A DNA stretch of 64,000 bases from Enterobacter huaxiensis (GCF_003594935.2 NZ_CP043342.1:2108001-2172000); one strand, 5' to 3'; shown: positions 19,257-27,882, numbered from the stretch's first letter. Numbers and translations are program-made. The notes: a model not told the origin generated them from the letters alone.

Positions 19257-19282
19257 AAAGGCTCCTGAGGGAGCCTTTTTTA
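19257..19282. terminator. Terminator of leuE
   Basis: AAAGGCTCC, TGAG, GGAGCCTTTTTT lies between convergent leuE and yciI. Confidence 0.88.
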
Positions 19283-19285
19283 ATA

Positions 19286-19582
19286 TCAGAACACTTTCTT
19301 ATAAGGTCGTACCGTTACCTTTGCGTAAACGCCGGCGGCAACATAGGGGTCGGCTTCTGCCCAGGCGTTGGCGGCTTCGAGAGACTCGAACTCGGCAATC
19401 ACCGTTGATCCTGCAAAACCCGCAGCGCCGGGATCGTTGCTGTCGACGGCAGGCATCGGACCTGCGGTAACCAATCTGCCTTCATCCTGCAAAAGCTGCA
19501 GGCGCGCCAGGTGGGCAGGGCGCACGGAGAGACGTTTTTCCAGGGAATCAGCGACATCTTCGGAATAAATCACGTAAAGCAC
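19286..19582 (-). CDS. yciI: YciI family protein
   Basis: A 98-residue YCII-domain protein (ferredoxin-like fold). The family's conserved His-Asp pair is visible in RPAHLARL and [11 protein letters not shown]. The length equals E. coli YciI. The start is GTG with AAGGAG eight bases upstream. Function unknown; a hydrolase or lyase-like role has been suggested from structure. Position before tonB is conserved. Confidence 0.94.
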   Translation of the reverse strand: MLYVIYSEDVADSLEKRLSVRPAHLARLQLLQDEGRLVTAGPMPAVDSNDPGAAGFAGSTVIAEFESLEAANAWAEADPYVAAGVYAKVTVRPYKKVF

Positions 19583-19735
19583 GGTGAAGCTCCTTAACCG
19601 TTAAAAGTGTCGTTTACGTTATGTGAAAGCTGAAATGTCTGCAATGTAAAGATAGAAACAATGTTAATACCCTGATCTGGATGCGCCTTTTTTAGCCTCT
19701 CTTGCGCTTAAATTGCGTCAGAACAAAGTGTCTTA

Positions 19736-19765
19736 TTGAATATGATTGCTATTTGCATTTAAAAT
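19736..19765 (+). promoter_or_regulatory. tonB promoter with overlapping Fur-like site
   Basis: TTGAAT (19736-19741), 18-bp spacer and TAAAAT (19760-19765). GAATATGATTGCTATTTGC at 19738-19756 matches the 19-bp Fur consensus at about 11 positions. E. coli tonB is Fur-repressed from here. Confidence 0.55.
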
Positions 19766-19803
19766 CACAGTTCGGTTTTTTAACGTTGATGATTATGACT
19801 TCG

Positions 19804-20526
19804 ATGACCCTGGATTTACCTCGCCGCTTTCCATGGCCGACACTGCTGTCAGTCGTTATTCACGGTGCTGTCGTGGCAGGTCTGCTCTATACTTCGGTTC
19901 ATCAGGTTATTGAAATGCCAGCGCCCGCGCAGCCAATTTCTGTGACCATGGTATCGCCCGCAGATCTTGAACCGCCGCAGGTTACGCCTCCACCGCCAGA
20001 GCCGGTTGCTGAACCCGAGCCAGAGCCAGAACCGATTCCGGAGCCACCTAAAGAAGCCCCGGTAGTGATCCACAAACCGGAGCCGAAGCCAAAACCTAAG
20101 CCGAAGCCAAAACCGGTGAAGAAGGTCGAGGAACGCCCGAAACGTGAAGAACGTCCGGTAGAGCCTCGCGCGACGCAGCCTGTCGAGAATGCTGCGCCAT
20201 CACGTCCGGTAATGAATAATTCTCCGACGGCCGCTAAGCCGACGGTTACGGCTCCTGCCGGTCCGCGCGCTCTGAGTCGTAACCAGCCGCAGTATCCGTC
20301 ACGAGCCCAGGCACTGCGTATTGAAGGACGAGTACGTGTGAAGTTTGACGTTACGTCGGACGGTCGCGTTGAGAACGTTGAAATTCTGTCTGCCCAGCCT
20401 TCTAATATGTTTGAGCGCGACGTGAAATCGGCGATGCGCAAATGGCGTTATGAACCCGGAAAGCCCGGTCGCGGATTGATTGTGAACATTGTCTTCCGCC
20501 TGAACGGCGGGGCACAGATGGAATAA
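19804..20526 (+). CDS. tonB: TonB, energy transducer
   Basis: TonB links the ExbBD proton motor to outer-membrane receptors. The 240-residue protein has one N-terminal membrane segment (about 12-32) with the functionally required S16 and H20, a long Pro-Glu then Pro-Lys repeat region (about 65-110) that spans the periplasm, and a C-terminal domain with the QPQYP and KFDVTSDGRV motifs. The ATG at 19804 matches the E. coli start MTLDLPRR; ATGs at 19789 and 19795 are also possible. One client receptor lies 0.6 kb downstream. Confidence 0.96.
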   Translation: MTLDLPRRFPWPTLLSVVIHGAVVAGLLYTSVHQVIEMPAPAQPISVTMVSPADLEPPQVTPPPPEPVAEPEPEPEPIPEPPKEAPVVIHKPEPKPKPKPKPKPVKKVEERPKREERPVEPRATQPVENAAPSRPVMNNSPTAAKPTVTAPAGPRALSRNQPQYPSRAQALRIEGRVRVKFDVTSDGRVENVEILSAQPSNMFERDVKSAMRKWRYEPGKPGRGLIVNIVFRLNGGAQME

Positions 20527-20555
20527 AAAAAGCCTCCGAAAGGAGGCTTTTTTTT
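20525..20555. terminator. Bidirectional terminator, tonB and yciA
   Basis: AGCCTCC, GAAA, GGAGGCT flanked by A7 and T8 between convergent genes. Confidence 0.9.
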
Positions 20556-20564
20556 GCCTGACGA

Positions 20565-20960
20565 TCAGGCTTTAGGGAACTGCCGAGGTTTACCCTCGTT
20601 GTCGACCGCCACGTAAATAAACAGCGCTTCTGTAGCTTTGTAACGCTGTCCAATCGGTTCGGATGAAACCTTCTTCACCCACACTTCGATATTGATGGAG
20701 ATTGACGTGTTGCCGCGTTTAACGCATCGCGCATAGCAGCACACCACATCACCCACGGCCACCGGACGCAGGAAGGTCATACCGTCTACCCGGACCGTCA
20801 CCACTCTCCCGTGCGCAATCTCTTTTGCCAGGATTGCGCCTCCCATATCCATTTGCGACATTAACCAGCCGCCAAAAATATCGCCGTTGGCATTCGTATC
20901 CGCAGGCATTGCCAGCGTGCGTAAAACCAGTTCGCCCTGAGGGGCGTCGTTTATTGTCAT
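20565..20960 (-). CDS. yciA: YciA acyl-CoA thioesterase
   Basis: A hot-dog-fold thioesterase of 131 residues with broad acyl-CoA specificity. The family motif NANGDIFGGWLMSQMD (24-39) carries the catalytic aspartate. Position beside tonB matches E. coli. It may help recycle CoA in step with the membrane proteins YciB and YciC nearby. Confidence 0.96.
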   Translation of the reverse strand: MTINDAPQGELVLRTLAMPADTNANGDIFGGWLMSQMDMGGAILAKEIAHGRVVTVRVDGMTFLRPVAVGDVVCCYARCVKRGNTSISINIEVWVKKVSSEPIGQRYKATEALFIYVAVDNEGKPRQFPKA

Positions 20961-21058
20961 TGTTTTTAACTCGTAACTGAAGACTTCAGGCGGGATGCTA
21001 CTATGAATCGTGGCTATAGAGAATAGGGTATAGCGCCCGCACAGCGGGCGCTTGAGGG

Positions 21059-23245
21059 TTAGAAGGAAAGGGTTACGCCTGCATAGTATGCGCGGCCGGG
21101 TTCGTTGTAGGTCGATGCGCCGTCATTTTCTCGGTAGATCTGCTTATCAAACAGGTTGCTAATCCCGGCGTTCAGGCGCAGTTTTTTAGTGAGCTGATAT
21201 TGGCTGCCAATCCCGACGATGGAATACGCGCCGATCTCTTTATCTGACATGGCGCCTTTCTCATTGCGAATTTCAGCATTTTCACGCGGCTTCTGGCGTC
21301 CGTACATTGTCCAGCTGACGTTCGCTGAAAGCTTGCTGTTAACCTCCCAGTCGAGCATCGTGTTGACGGTATATTTGGGGATAATCGACAGCGGGTTGCC
21401 GGTGTCTTTATTTTCAGACTGGATCATATATGTCGCATTGGTACGCCAGGTAAGCGCGTCGCGGATAACCGGTACGGTCAGATTCCCTTCCAGCCCCTCA
21501 ACCACGGCTTTTCCGCCATTCTCCCACTGGAGAATATTCACGCCGCTGCTCGTCTGGCCCAGTACGTCAGTGCCTGAAACGATCTTGTTCTTGTAATCAT
21601 TTCGGAACCAGGTGATGCCTGCCTCGTATCCTTCCAGCGCAAAGGCCAGGCCAATCTCTTTGTTAACGCTGATTTCAGGATCCAAATCCGGATTACCTAG
21701 CAGGTAACAGCTTCCCTCGCTAACGTTCGTCGGACAGCCGTTGCCGCGGGTCGAAAGTAAATACCCTTCGCTTGACTGGTAAAGGTTAGGCGCTTTAAAC
21801 ACCCGGGCGATGCCCGCCTTAACCTTGAACATTTCGCCGAGATCCTGGGAAACGTTCAGGCTGGGGCTCCAGTTGCTGCCGAATGCGTTGTGATAATCAA
21901 AGCGGATCCCGGGAATGAGGTTGGTGCCCTGGCGCGCTTCAATATTGTCCTCAAGATAGATGCCGGTGAGGTCAGCGCTGTTTTTGCTGTTGCGCTCGGA
22001 CGCCGTGCCTGGAACGCCGTTAATCACTTCCCCGGAGACGTTTGTCGCCTGCATGGAGGCAGGGTCATTAAGCTCATCGCGGTTCCACTCTGCTCCGACC
22101 GTCAGAGTCTGTTCAACCAGCCAGAACAGCGGAATGTTCAGCTCTCCGGTTGTACGGTATGACTCGAGCCGGCTGGTGTTGTACTTGTCGCTATTGATCA
22201 TCCCCTCAACTTTGCCCGTTGAGCCTTCCTCCAGGCGGGTATTATTGGTCTTCTCATAATAGACGCCGACCTTTGACTGGCCCCAGTCCCAGATCCCGTT
22301 GTGGGTCAGGCCATAGCTCTGGCGGTACATGCGGTTGGTTTCGTGCCCATACAGGGACGAGACGACGCCATTGGGGCTAAGGTTGCCGTTGCTGTACTGG
22401 GTATCGCCTGCATAGATGTTGCCCTGGCGGCTGTAGCCGTAATCAAAATCGATAATCTGCAGCGGTGTGAGTTTCCAGGAGAGCAGGGCGTTGATGTCTT
22501 TATTGCGTACGCCTTCGCGCCCGGCGGCATAGGAGCCATTTTGTGCCGTGTTGATATCCTGAGCGTCCGCGTCGGTTTTATTGATGTTCCCGTACAGGCG
22601 CATGGTCAGCGCATCGCCTGCTAACGGCCCGTTGATATCAAAATTTGCGCGCCTGGTCGCCCCCTCTTTGTCATTTTCGGGCTGATTGGTGTAAAGGGAG
22701 AGCGAGCCGTGCCAGTCTGTGGTCGGGCGTTTAGTAATAATGTTGACGACGCCCCCGGCAGCGCCCGAACCATAGCGGGCGGCTGCAGGCCCACGAAGCA
22801 CCTCAATGCGCTCGACCATTTCTGGCGGTACCCAGTTCGTATCACCGCGGCTATCGCGCTCGCCGCGCCAGCTGTAGCGTACCGAGTTGCGGGAGGTTAC
22901 CGGAACACCGTCAATCAGAATCAGGGTATTCTCCGGTCCCATGCCGCGAATGTCTATCTGACGGTTATTACCACGGCTGCCCGTCGCGCTGTTACCGGTG
23001 AGGTTAACCCCGGGCATTTTGCGAATAATTTCTGACAGGTCGTTAACCAGTGGATCTTTCTCAATGTCCTTTGCCGTGATGATGGAAACCCCGGGCTGTT
23101 GCTTCAGCGCTTCTTCGGCAGTCGCCTGAACGACCATGGTTTCACCCTCGGCGAGGGTATCATCTGCTGCGTGCGCGCCATGGCTTAATGCCGTAAGAAT
23201 GGCCAACGTAAGTGAAGCGGGGGCAAATCTTATTATATTGTTCAT
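21059..23245 (-). CDS. IroN/FepA-type TonB-dependent catecholate siderophore receptor
   Basis: A 728-residue outer-membrane receptor. Signal peptide to about residue 26, TonB box ETMVV at 35-39, plug domain with NRQIDIRGMGPENTLILIDG and RIEVLRGPAAARYGSGA, 22-strand barrel ending in YYAGVTLSF with terminal phenylalanine. Blocks such as VTSRNSVRYSWRGERD are shared with FepA and especially IroN, the salmochelin/enterobactin receptor. No iroBCDE genes are nearby. The ATG at 23245 is preferred over a TTG one codon earlier. It is inserted between yciA and yciB compared with E. coli, and a Fur-box-like sequence lies upstream. Confidence 0.92.
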   Translation of the reverse strand: MNNIIRFAPASLTLAILTALSHGAHAADDTLAEGETMVVQATAEEALKQQPGVSIITAKDIEKDPLVNDLSEIIRKMPGVNLTGNSATGSRGNNRQIDIRGMGPENTLILIDGVPVTSRNSVRYSWRGERDSRGDTNWVPPEMVERIEVLRGPAAARYGSGAAGGVVNIITKRPTTDWHGSLSLYTNQPENDKEGATRRANFDINGPLAGDALTMRLYGNINKTDADAQDINTAQNGSYAAGREGVRNKDINALLSWKLTPLQIIDFDYGYSRQGNIYAGDTQYSNGNLSPNGVVSSLYGHETNRMYRQSYGLTHNGIWDWGQSKVGVYYEKTNNTRLEEGSTGKVEGMINSDKYNTSRLESYRTTGELNIPLFWLVEQTLTVGAEWNRDELNDPASMQATNVSGEVINGVPGTASERNSKNSADLTGIYLEDNIEARQGTNLIPGIRFDYHNAFGSNWSPSLNVSQDLGEMFKVKAGIARVFKAPNLYQSSEGYLLSTRGNGCPTNVSEGSCYLLGNPDLDPEISVNKEIGLAFALEGYEAGITWFRNDYKNKIVSGTDVLGQTSSGVNILQWENGGKAVVEGLEGNLTVPVIRDALTWRTNATYMIQSENKDTGNPLSIIPKYTVNTMLDWEVNSKLSANVSWTMYGRQKPRENAEIRNEKGAMSDKEIGAYSIVGIGSQYQLTKKLRLNAGISNLFDKQIYRENDGASTYNEPGRAYYAGVTLSF

Positions 23246-23285
23246 CAACTCATTTCCATTTGTTAAAAATGCGATGAAGAATATT

Positions 23286-23304
23286 AATGATAGTGATTCT
23301 CATT
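23286..23304 (-). promoter_or_regulatory. Fur box of the siderophore receptor gene
   Basis: AATGATAGTGATTCTCATT is close to the palindromic Fur consensus (AATGATAATNATTATCATT class). It lies 41 bp upstream of the receptor start, where binding would block its promoter. Confidence 0.75.
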
Positions 23305-23425
23305 ACAATAAAGTGACAGCAATCTCCACAAAATCTTCATGATTCAGACATTGTTGAAGAAGACGGTTTAGATTGTGAAAGGAAAGAGGAGAAGGCCAGA
23401 CCGTGCCGCGATCTGGCCAGGAACA

Positions 23426-23965
23426 TCAGTTTTTATCGTCCTGAGGCATGTGTCGGTAGATATAGACGCCACTTAACAGCGTGAAGATAAGCGTCAGCGC
23501 CGTGAGACCGAAGACTTTAAAATTGACCCAAATATTCTGCGGCAGCCAGAAAGCGATGTAGATATTGGCCAGGCCACAGAGGATAAAGAACACAGCCCAG
23601 GCGATATTCAGACGGGACCAGACCTCCTGCGGCAGCGTCAGCTCTTTACCCAGCATGCGCTGGATCAGCGGCTTTTTCATCACCCACTGGCTGATCAGCA
23701 ATGCGCCCGCAAACAGCGCATAAATCACCGTGACCTTCCACTTGATGAACTCATCGTTGTGGAAAAACAACGTCAGGCCACCAAAGACGGCGACCATAAG
23801 GAACGTGATCAGCGCCATTTTTTCAACTTTGCGATAACGAACCCAGCTGTAGATCAGCACGATGGCGGTAGCGATAATCAGCGCCGTCGTTCCGGCATAA
23901 ATGTCATACAGCTTGTAAAACGCGAAAAAGACGACCAGCGGTAAAAAATCAAGAAACTGCTTCAT
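23426..23965 (-). CDS. yciB: YciB, inner membrane septation/envelope protein
   Basis: A 179-residue protein with about five membrane segments, equal in length to E. coli YciB (IspZ family). Opens [19 protein letters not shown]. YciB interacts with cell-elongation and division proteins and affects envelope homeostasis in E. coli, where yciB and dcrB double mutants have envelope defects. It follows yciC by 13 bp and is probably in the same transcript. Confidence 0.96.
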   Translation of the reverse strand: MKQFLDFLPLVVFFAFYKLYDIYAGTTALIIATAIVLIYSWVRYRKVEKMALITFLMVAVFGGLTLFFHNDEFIKWKVTVIYALFAGALLISQWVMKKPLIQRMLGKELTLPQEVWSRLNIAWAVFFILCGLANIYIAFWLPQNIWVNFKVFGLTALTLIFTLLSGVYIYRHMPQDDKN

Positions 23966-23978
23966 TCTGCGATCCCAG

Positions 23979-24722
23979 TTACTGACGAATTAACATATAC
24001 AGGCGGAACAAGTAGACCAGCAGAACTGCTGAAATCAGGTTGCTCAGCGTATTGGCAACGACCGCGCCGACGTTTGGCGTTAATACAGCGAAATTCGGTG
24101 CAAATAACAGCAGCAGCGTTTTGGCAAGAAGCCAGCCGATAACGGCCGGTGCCACCAGACGCATATTCGCCCACGCCAGCCTCATGCTGCTGCGCATGGC
24201 GGTAAAAATACCCATTTTGTCCTGCACAACCATGATTGGGGCGAAAGAGAGCACGATGGCCAGTAACACGCCCGGTACCACGACCAGCATAATCCCCATC
24301 TGAACCAGCAGAGTGGTCAGGAAGATGAGGATAAACAGTTTGGGTAAGACGGGGGCGCTGGCACCAATCGCACGAAGAGCACTGATACGTTGTCCTGCTG
24401 AAACCAGCTGAATCATCAGCAGGACACCGCCCGCCAGAACCGCATTCCCGATCAGACCCGAAAACGTGGACGCAGCGGATGCCCGCAACAGGATTTGCTG
24501 CTGCTCCGGCGTCATGTTCTGCACAAGGTCAAACAAACCTACGCTGCCTGCAAGATGATCCCCCTGGCTCAGGCTGGCTATCTGTTCATCACTGGGTGAG
24601 AACGCATGACCCAGCACCACCGTAATAAAGGCGCACAACAACGCGATCAGTAAAAAGGTAATGAACTGATTGCGGAAAAAATTTCCCGTGTCACGGTAGA
24701 CAGACTTCGCCGTGATAGACAT
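23979..24722 (-). CDS. yciC: YciC, UPF0259 inner membrane protein
   Basis: A 247-residue hydrophobic protein (about six membrane segments), same length as E. coli YciC. The ATG at 24722 gives the conserved start [20 protein letters not shown] and has AAGGAGAG upstream. An upstream in-frame ATG would add 41 unmatched residues. Function is uncertain. Confidence 0.95.
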   Translation of the reverse strand: MSITAKSVYRDTGNFFRNQFITFLLIALLCAFITVVLGHAFSPSDEQIASLSQGDHLAGSVGLFDLVQNMTPEQQQILLRASAASTFSGLIGNAVLAGGVLLMIQLVSAGQRISALRAIGASAPVLPKLFILIFLTTLLVQMGIMLVVVPGVLLAIVLSFAPIMVVQDKMGIFTAMRSSMRLAWANMRLVAPAVIGWLLAKTLLLLFAPNFAVLTPNVGAVVANTLSNLISAVLLVYLFRLYMLIRQ

Positions 24723-24890
24723 GCACTCTCCTTGAGTATTGCAGGTGTTAATTAGCCGGCAATTGTACACCGGATAGGACGCTGGTGGCAGCATCAAGGC
24801 TTGTATGGAAAAGCATATCTTTGTAAAGCAGGAGTAATCCAGCAATTCATGAGCGCATCAAGATTCGCGTTGAGTCAACGTTCGTAAAAA

Positions 24891-24904
24891 TTAATCTGGA
24901 TCAA
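24891..24904 (+). promoter_or_regulatory. FNR-like site upstream of ompW
   Basis: TTAATCTGGATCAA fits the FNR consensus TTGATnnnnATCAA with one mismatch. E. coli ompW is activated by FNR. A nearby inverted repeat GTGATC-N7-GATCAC (24930-24948) is of unknown meaning. Confidence 0.55.
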
Positions 24905-25008
24905 TAAATGTTAAGTTACTGGTTTTAATGTGATCCAGGTTAGATCACTTATTACTTATTTGTAGGTATATTCACCTCCGCTATTAAAACCACAACGATG
25001 GAGCGGAT

Positions 25009-25641
25009 ATGAAAAAATTAGCGGTGGCAGCCCTTGTCTTAAGCAGTCTCTCTGGCGGCGCGTACGCGCATGAAGCAGGCGAATTCTTTATTCGTGCCGG
25101 TTCGGCAACGGCGCGTCCAACGGAAGGCTCAGACAGCGTGCTGGGAATGGGCGGTTTTAACGTCAGCAACAATACCCAGCTGGGCTTGACTTTCACCTAC
25201 ATGGCAACGGATAACGTTGGCGTCGAGCTTCTTGCGGCCACGCCTTTCCGTCACCGCGTTGGCTTAGGGCCGACCGGAGACATCGCCACGGTGCACCATT
25301 TACCGCCAACGCTGATGGCGCAGTGGTACTTTGGTGATTCCAGCAGCAAGGTCCGCCCGTATATTGGCGCAGGCGTGAACTACACAACCTTCTTTGATGA
25401 GAAATTTAACGATACCGGCAAGGCTGCCGGGCTGTCTGACCTCAGCCTGAAGGACTCATGGGGCGTGGCGGGACAGGCCGGGGTGGATTATCTGATTAAC
25501 CGCGACTGGTTAATCAACGCCTCGGTCTGGTATATGGATATCGACACTGACGTCCGCTTTAAGGCGGGCGGCGAGCAGCAGAGCATTAGCACTCGCCTGG
25601 ATCCGTGGGTATTTATGTTCTCGGCGGGTTATCGTTTCTAA
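25009..25641 (+). CDS. ompW: OmpW outer membrane protein
   Basis: An eight-stranded barrel of 210 residues with signal peptide cut after residue 20 (GGAYA|HEAG) and C-terminal phenylalanine (MFSAGYRF). Characteristic OmpW blocks: VGVELLAATPFRH and WYMDIDTDVRF. It forms a narrow hydrophobic channel and is tied to the aerobic-anaerobic switch and stress. GATGGAG provides the ribosome site. Confidence 0.96.
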   Translation: MKKLAVAALVLSSLSGGAYAHEAGEFFIRAGSATARPTEGSDSVLGMGGFNVSNNTQLGLTFTYMATDNVGVELLAATPFRHRVGLGPTGDIATVHHLPPTLMAQWYFGDSSSKVRPYIGAGVNYTTFFDEKFNDTGKAAGLSDLSLKDSWGVAGQAGVDYLINRDWLINASVWYMDIDTDVRFKAGGEQQSISTRLDPWVFMFSAGYRF

Positions 25642-25654
25642 TCAGAAAGATTCA

Positions 25655-25678
25655 GCTGGCCGCATTGCGGCCAGTTTT
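25655..25678. terminator. Terminator of ompW
   Basis: CTGGCCGCA, TT, TGCGGCCAG followed by TTTT. It lies between ompW and the convergent small gene. Confidence 0.75.
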
Positions 25679-25681
25679 CAT

Positions 25682-26020
25682 TCAGAACGAGGGAAAAACA
25701 GGTCTTTCATCCAGCTTTGCGCAGTGCCTGAGCTGCGATTCGCCATCATATAAGTAGCTGAAGGCATCGCTTGAAATAGAATGGAACAAAATATCACCGT
25801 TCGCGAACGGAATGATTTCCGTATCTCCGGAACGCTTGTGTCCTGCGCCGGTTTCAAAATTACCGCGCCATTTTTCCTGAGTATGTCCATATACGTGCAG
25901 GATAACTTCCACCAGCCCTCTGTCAGGGCAGTTCAATCGTAGAAGCGTTGAAGAGAAATTCAGAGACGAAGCGTGAAGCGGAACCAAAAGTATAAAGCAC
26001 AGCAAAACTCTAAAAAACAT
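25682..26020 (-). CDS. Small secreted protein with a conserved-looking cysteine pair
   Basis: A 112-residue protein with a clear signal peptide (MFFRVLLCFILLVPLHASS) and no lipobox. The mature part is about 93 residues and has two cysteines, LNCPDRG near its start and LRHCAKL near its end, as if joined by a disulfide in the periplasm. The layout (Cys, short beta-rich body, Cys near the C-terminus) recalls MliC-type lysozyme inhibitors, but I see no decisive motif. The ribosome site is weak. Treat as hypothetical. Confidence 0.55.
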   Translation of the reverse strand: MFFRVLLCFILLVPLHASSLNFSSTLLRLNCPDRGLVEVILHVYGHTQEKWRGNFETGAGHKRSGDTEIIPFANGDILFHSISSDAFSYLYDGESQLRHCAKLDERPVFPSF

Positions 26021-26231
26021 TAACCCAACAAAACCTTACTCAAACCAGACGTGAGATTTTACTTAGGTAAAAAAAAGATGCTTTGCCGTGGATCAATAAC
26101 ACATATTTTTCAAGAAGATGGCCGCTTTAGCTGAAGCCAGCGCCTGATAATCCAACGATATATCCCTGTTAGCCTGATAATTACGGTATGGTGGTTCTTC
26201 AATACATCTGGATGGAGGGGATATCCCCAAC

Positions 26232-26402
26232 ATTAAATTTGAGTGTCCGGTATGTGCGGGAAAACATTTTCATTTCACCCGTTTTAGCACAACACATAAC
26301 CAACCTCATGGTGCAGTTTGCTCAGTCTGCGGAACGCGGCTCACCACACATTCTTGCCTCCCGAAACTAAAGCGACGACGGTGGCTGAAGCCAGTGATTT
26401 AA
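26232..26402 (+). CDS. Zinc-ribbon microprotein, YmcF/YnfQ-like, with non-ATG start
   Basis: A 56-codon frame reading KFECPVCAGKHFHF, then HGAVCSVCGTRLTTHSC, ending in a basic tail KLKRRRW. The two CxxC knuckles 32 residues apart and the spacing around P-x-GA-x-C match the E. coli cold-shock microproteins YmcF and YnfQ (FRCPCC..PLGAKCIFC). The frame is open only from 26181 and holds no ATG, GTG or TTG before the first knuckle. YmcF and YnfQ are reported to start at ATT; here ATT (26232) or ATC (26223) follow GGAGG at 26214-26218 by 13 and 4 bases. A 60-codon ATG frame in another register overlaps it but has no family features. Confidence 0.6.
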   Translation: MKFECPVCAGKHFHFTRFSTTHNQPHGAVCSVCGTRLTTHSCLPKLKRRRWLKPVI

Positions 26403-26405
26403 ATT

Positions 26406-26430
26406 AAAGGCCTCCCCAGAGGCCTTTTTT
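26406..26430. terminator. Bidirectional terminator, microprotein and yedF
   Basis: AAAGGCCTC, CCCA, GAGGCCTTTTTT starts 3 bases after the microprotein stop and lies just past the convergent yedF. Confidence 0.85.
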
Positions 26431-26440
26431 GATCGCGGCG

Positions 26441-26674
26441 TTACTTTTGAATCAAATACCGAATGGTGGGGCCATCCTGCTGTATATCGAGCACGGTGTA
26501 ACCGTGGTTTTTAGCATCCAGCGGAATGTTATTAATGGACTGCGGACAGTCGCTCACCACTTCCAGTATTTCACCTTTTTTCAGCTGCGGTAGCGCTTCA
26601 AGGGTGGCAACGGCCGGATAAGGGCAGGGTTCACCCACCATATCAAGCCGGTAATCAGGCACAATCTCTTTCAT
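26441..26674 (-). CDS. yedF: YedF, TusA-like sulfurtransferase / selenium metabolism protein
   Basis: A 77-residue TusA-family protein with the CPxP motif (C17, EPCPYP) and nearly identical in sequence to E. coli YedF. It is expected to carry sulfur or selenium as a persulfide or perselenide on C17. The start overlaps the yedE stop by four bases, so translation is coupled. In E. coli this pair lies near the flagellar genes, not beside trp. Confidence 0.95.
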   Translation of the reverse strand: MKEIVPDYRLDMVGEPCPYPAVATLEALPQLKKGEILEVVSDCPQSINNIPLDAKNHGYTVLDIQQDGPTIRYLIQK

Positions 26675-27882
26675 GCAGCGTTCTCCTGCGTTTCAGTTTT
26701 AACAGCGGCACGGCGAAAGAAGCGTTTCTCCTGCGCAACTACCAGTAAAAAGGCGATCAGTAAAAGGGCATAGGTCACCATGTGGCCGCCAAGTGGTCCA
26801 AAGGTGTTAAGCAGGTTGACCTTGTCCCAGTTCGTGGCCAGGACGGGAGACAAGTCATCCCAGTAGTACGCCAGGATCGTAGAGCCAATTACATTCCCCA
26901 GACCTACCCACCAGTAATGTACCTGGCCTTCAACGGCGCGATACATCCAGCCGGTTTCACATCCGCCTGCCAGCACAATGCCAAAGCCGAACAGCAGCCC
27001 ACCGATTACGGCATTCGGGCCGGCCCACATGATTTTCGGTTCCACGCCAAGCTGCACGTAGCTGAAGATACCGATTGCGCTGACGGCCATCCCGGCAATA
27101 ATGGCTTTTGCCATCATGGTGCGCCCGGTGATCCACATGTCGCGAAACGCTGAGGTAAAGCAAATCTGTGCACGTTCGATCAGCAGACCGAAGCCTACGC
27201 CAAATAACATCGCAAGGCCCAGCTTGGGTTGGTTGAGCGCGGTGCAAATAGCCCAGGCAACCATGGCGAAAAAGACCAGCATACCCAGCCGGAAGCGGCG
27301 GCGCGCCTGCGCAGGTTTCTGCGTTAAGGGCGATGCGGCGCTGACTTTGGTCATTTTTACCGGAATACGGAAAAACGGCAGCAGCGTGAATTTTGCGCCG
27401 AAGTAAGAGCCAATCGCGGTTGCGACGGCAAAGAACCAGGCGTGAAGAGAAAACTGCGGAATGCCGGTAAAGAAGGCGGCAAGGTTACAGCCCATAGCCA
27501 GACGTGCGCCAAATCCGGCGATGATCCCACCGACAACCGCCTGCAAAATACGAACACGGCTTTTCGGCATTCTCAACTTAACGTTGTTTGCCCACAGCGC
27601 CGCCGCGAAGCACCCGCCAAACATACCGATAATCATCATCCCGTCGATTCGCGTCAGCGGCGTGCCGTCCAGATGAATCAGTTTGAAATATCCCCACTCT
27701 TCGGCGTGCACGCCCGCCAGCTGCAGCAGCTGCCCGCCCCAGCGGGTAAATTCGCCGGTGACGGCCCAGAAGGTGCCGGTAATTCCGAAATAATAAGTAG
27801 ATAAAATGCCCGCCGCGATAACGGCCGGAACAGGTGACCAGAACTTAACCAGGTAAGTCTGCTTGAAGTGATGCCATGACAT
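26671..27882 (-). CDS. yedE: YedE/FdhT, selenium- or thiosulfate-type membrane transporter
   Basis: A 403-residue YeeE/YedE-family protein with about 9-11 membrane segments in two repeated halves. Paired conserved cysteines MGCNLAAFF and GGCETGWMY lie in the pore-lining repeats, as in thiosulfate channel TsuA. The E. coli homologue (401 residues) is linked to selenium supply for formate dehydrogenase. The ATG at 27882 matches the E. coli start MSWxxFK; an earlier ATG adds ten residues. Confidence 0.94.
   Translation of the reverse strand: MSWHHFKQTYLVKFWSPVPAVIAAGILSTYYFGITGTFWAVTGEFTRWGGQLLQLAGVHAEEWGYFKLIHLDGTPLTRIDGMMIIGMFGGCFAAALWANNVKLRMPKSRVRILQAVVGGIIAGFGARLAMGCNLAAFFTGIPQFSLHAWFFAVATAIGSYFGAKFTLLPFFRIPVKMTKVSAASPLTQKPAQARRRFRLGMLVFFAMVAWAICTALNQPKLGLAMLFGVGFGLLIERAQICFTSAFRDMWITGRTMMAKAIIAGMAVSAIGIFSYVQLGVEPKIMWAGPNAVIGGLLFGFGIVLAGGCETGWMYRAVEGQVHYWWVGLGNVIGSTILAYYWDDLSPVLATNWDKVNLLNTFGPLGGHMVTYALLLIAFLLVVAQEKRFFRRAAVKTETQENAA

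Noticed and set aside
24929..24948. TGTGATC...GATCAC upstream of ompW as a CRP site.
   Set aside because: The half-sites are separated by 11 bases rather than 6, which does not fit CRP.
26188..26370. A 60-codon ATG frame upstream of yedF.
   Set aside because: It overlaps the zinc-ribbon frame in another register, lacks a ribosome site at the right place and shows no motif.
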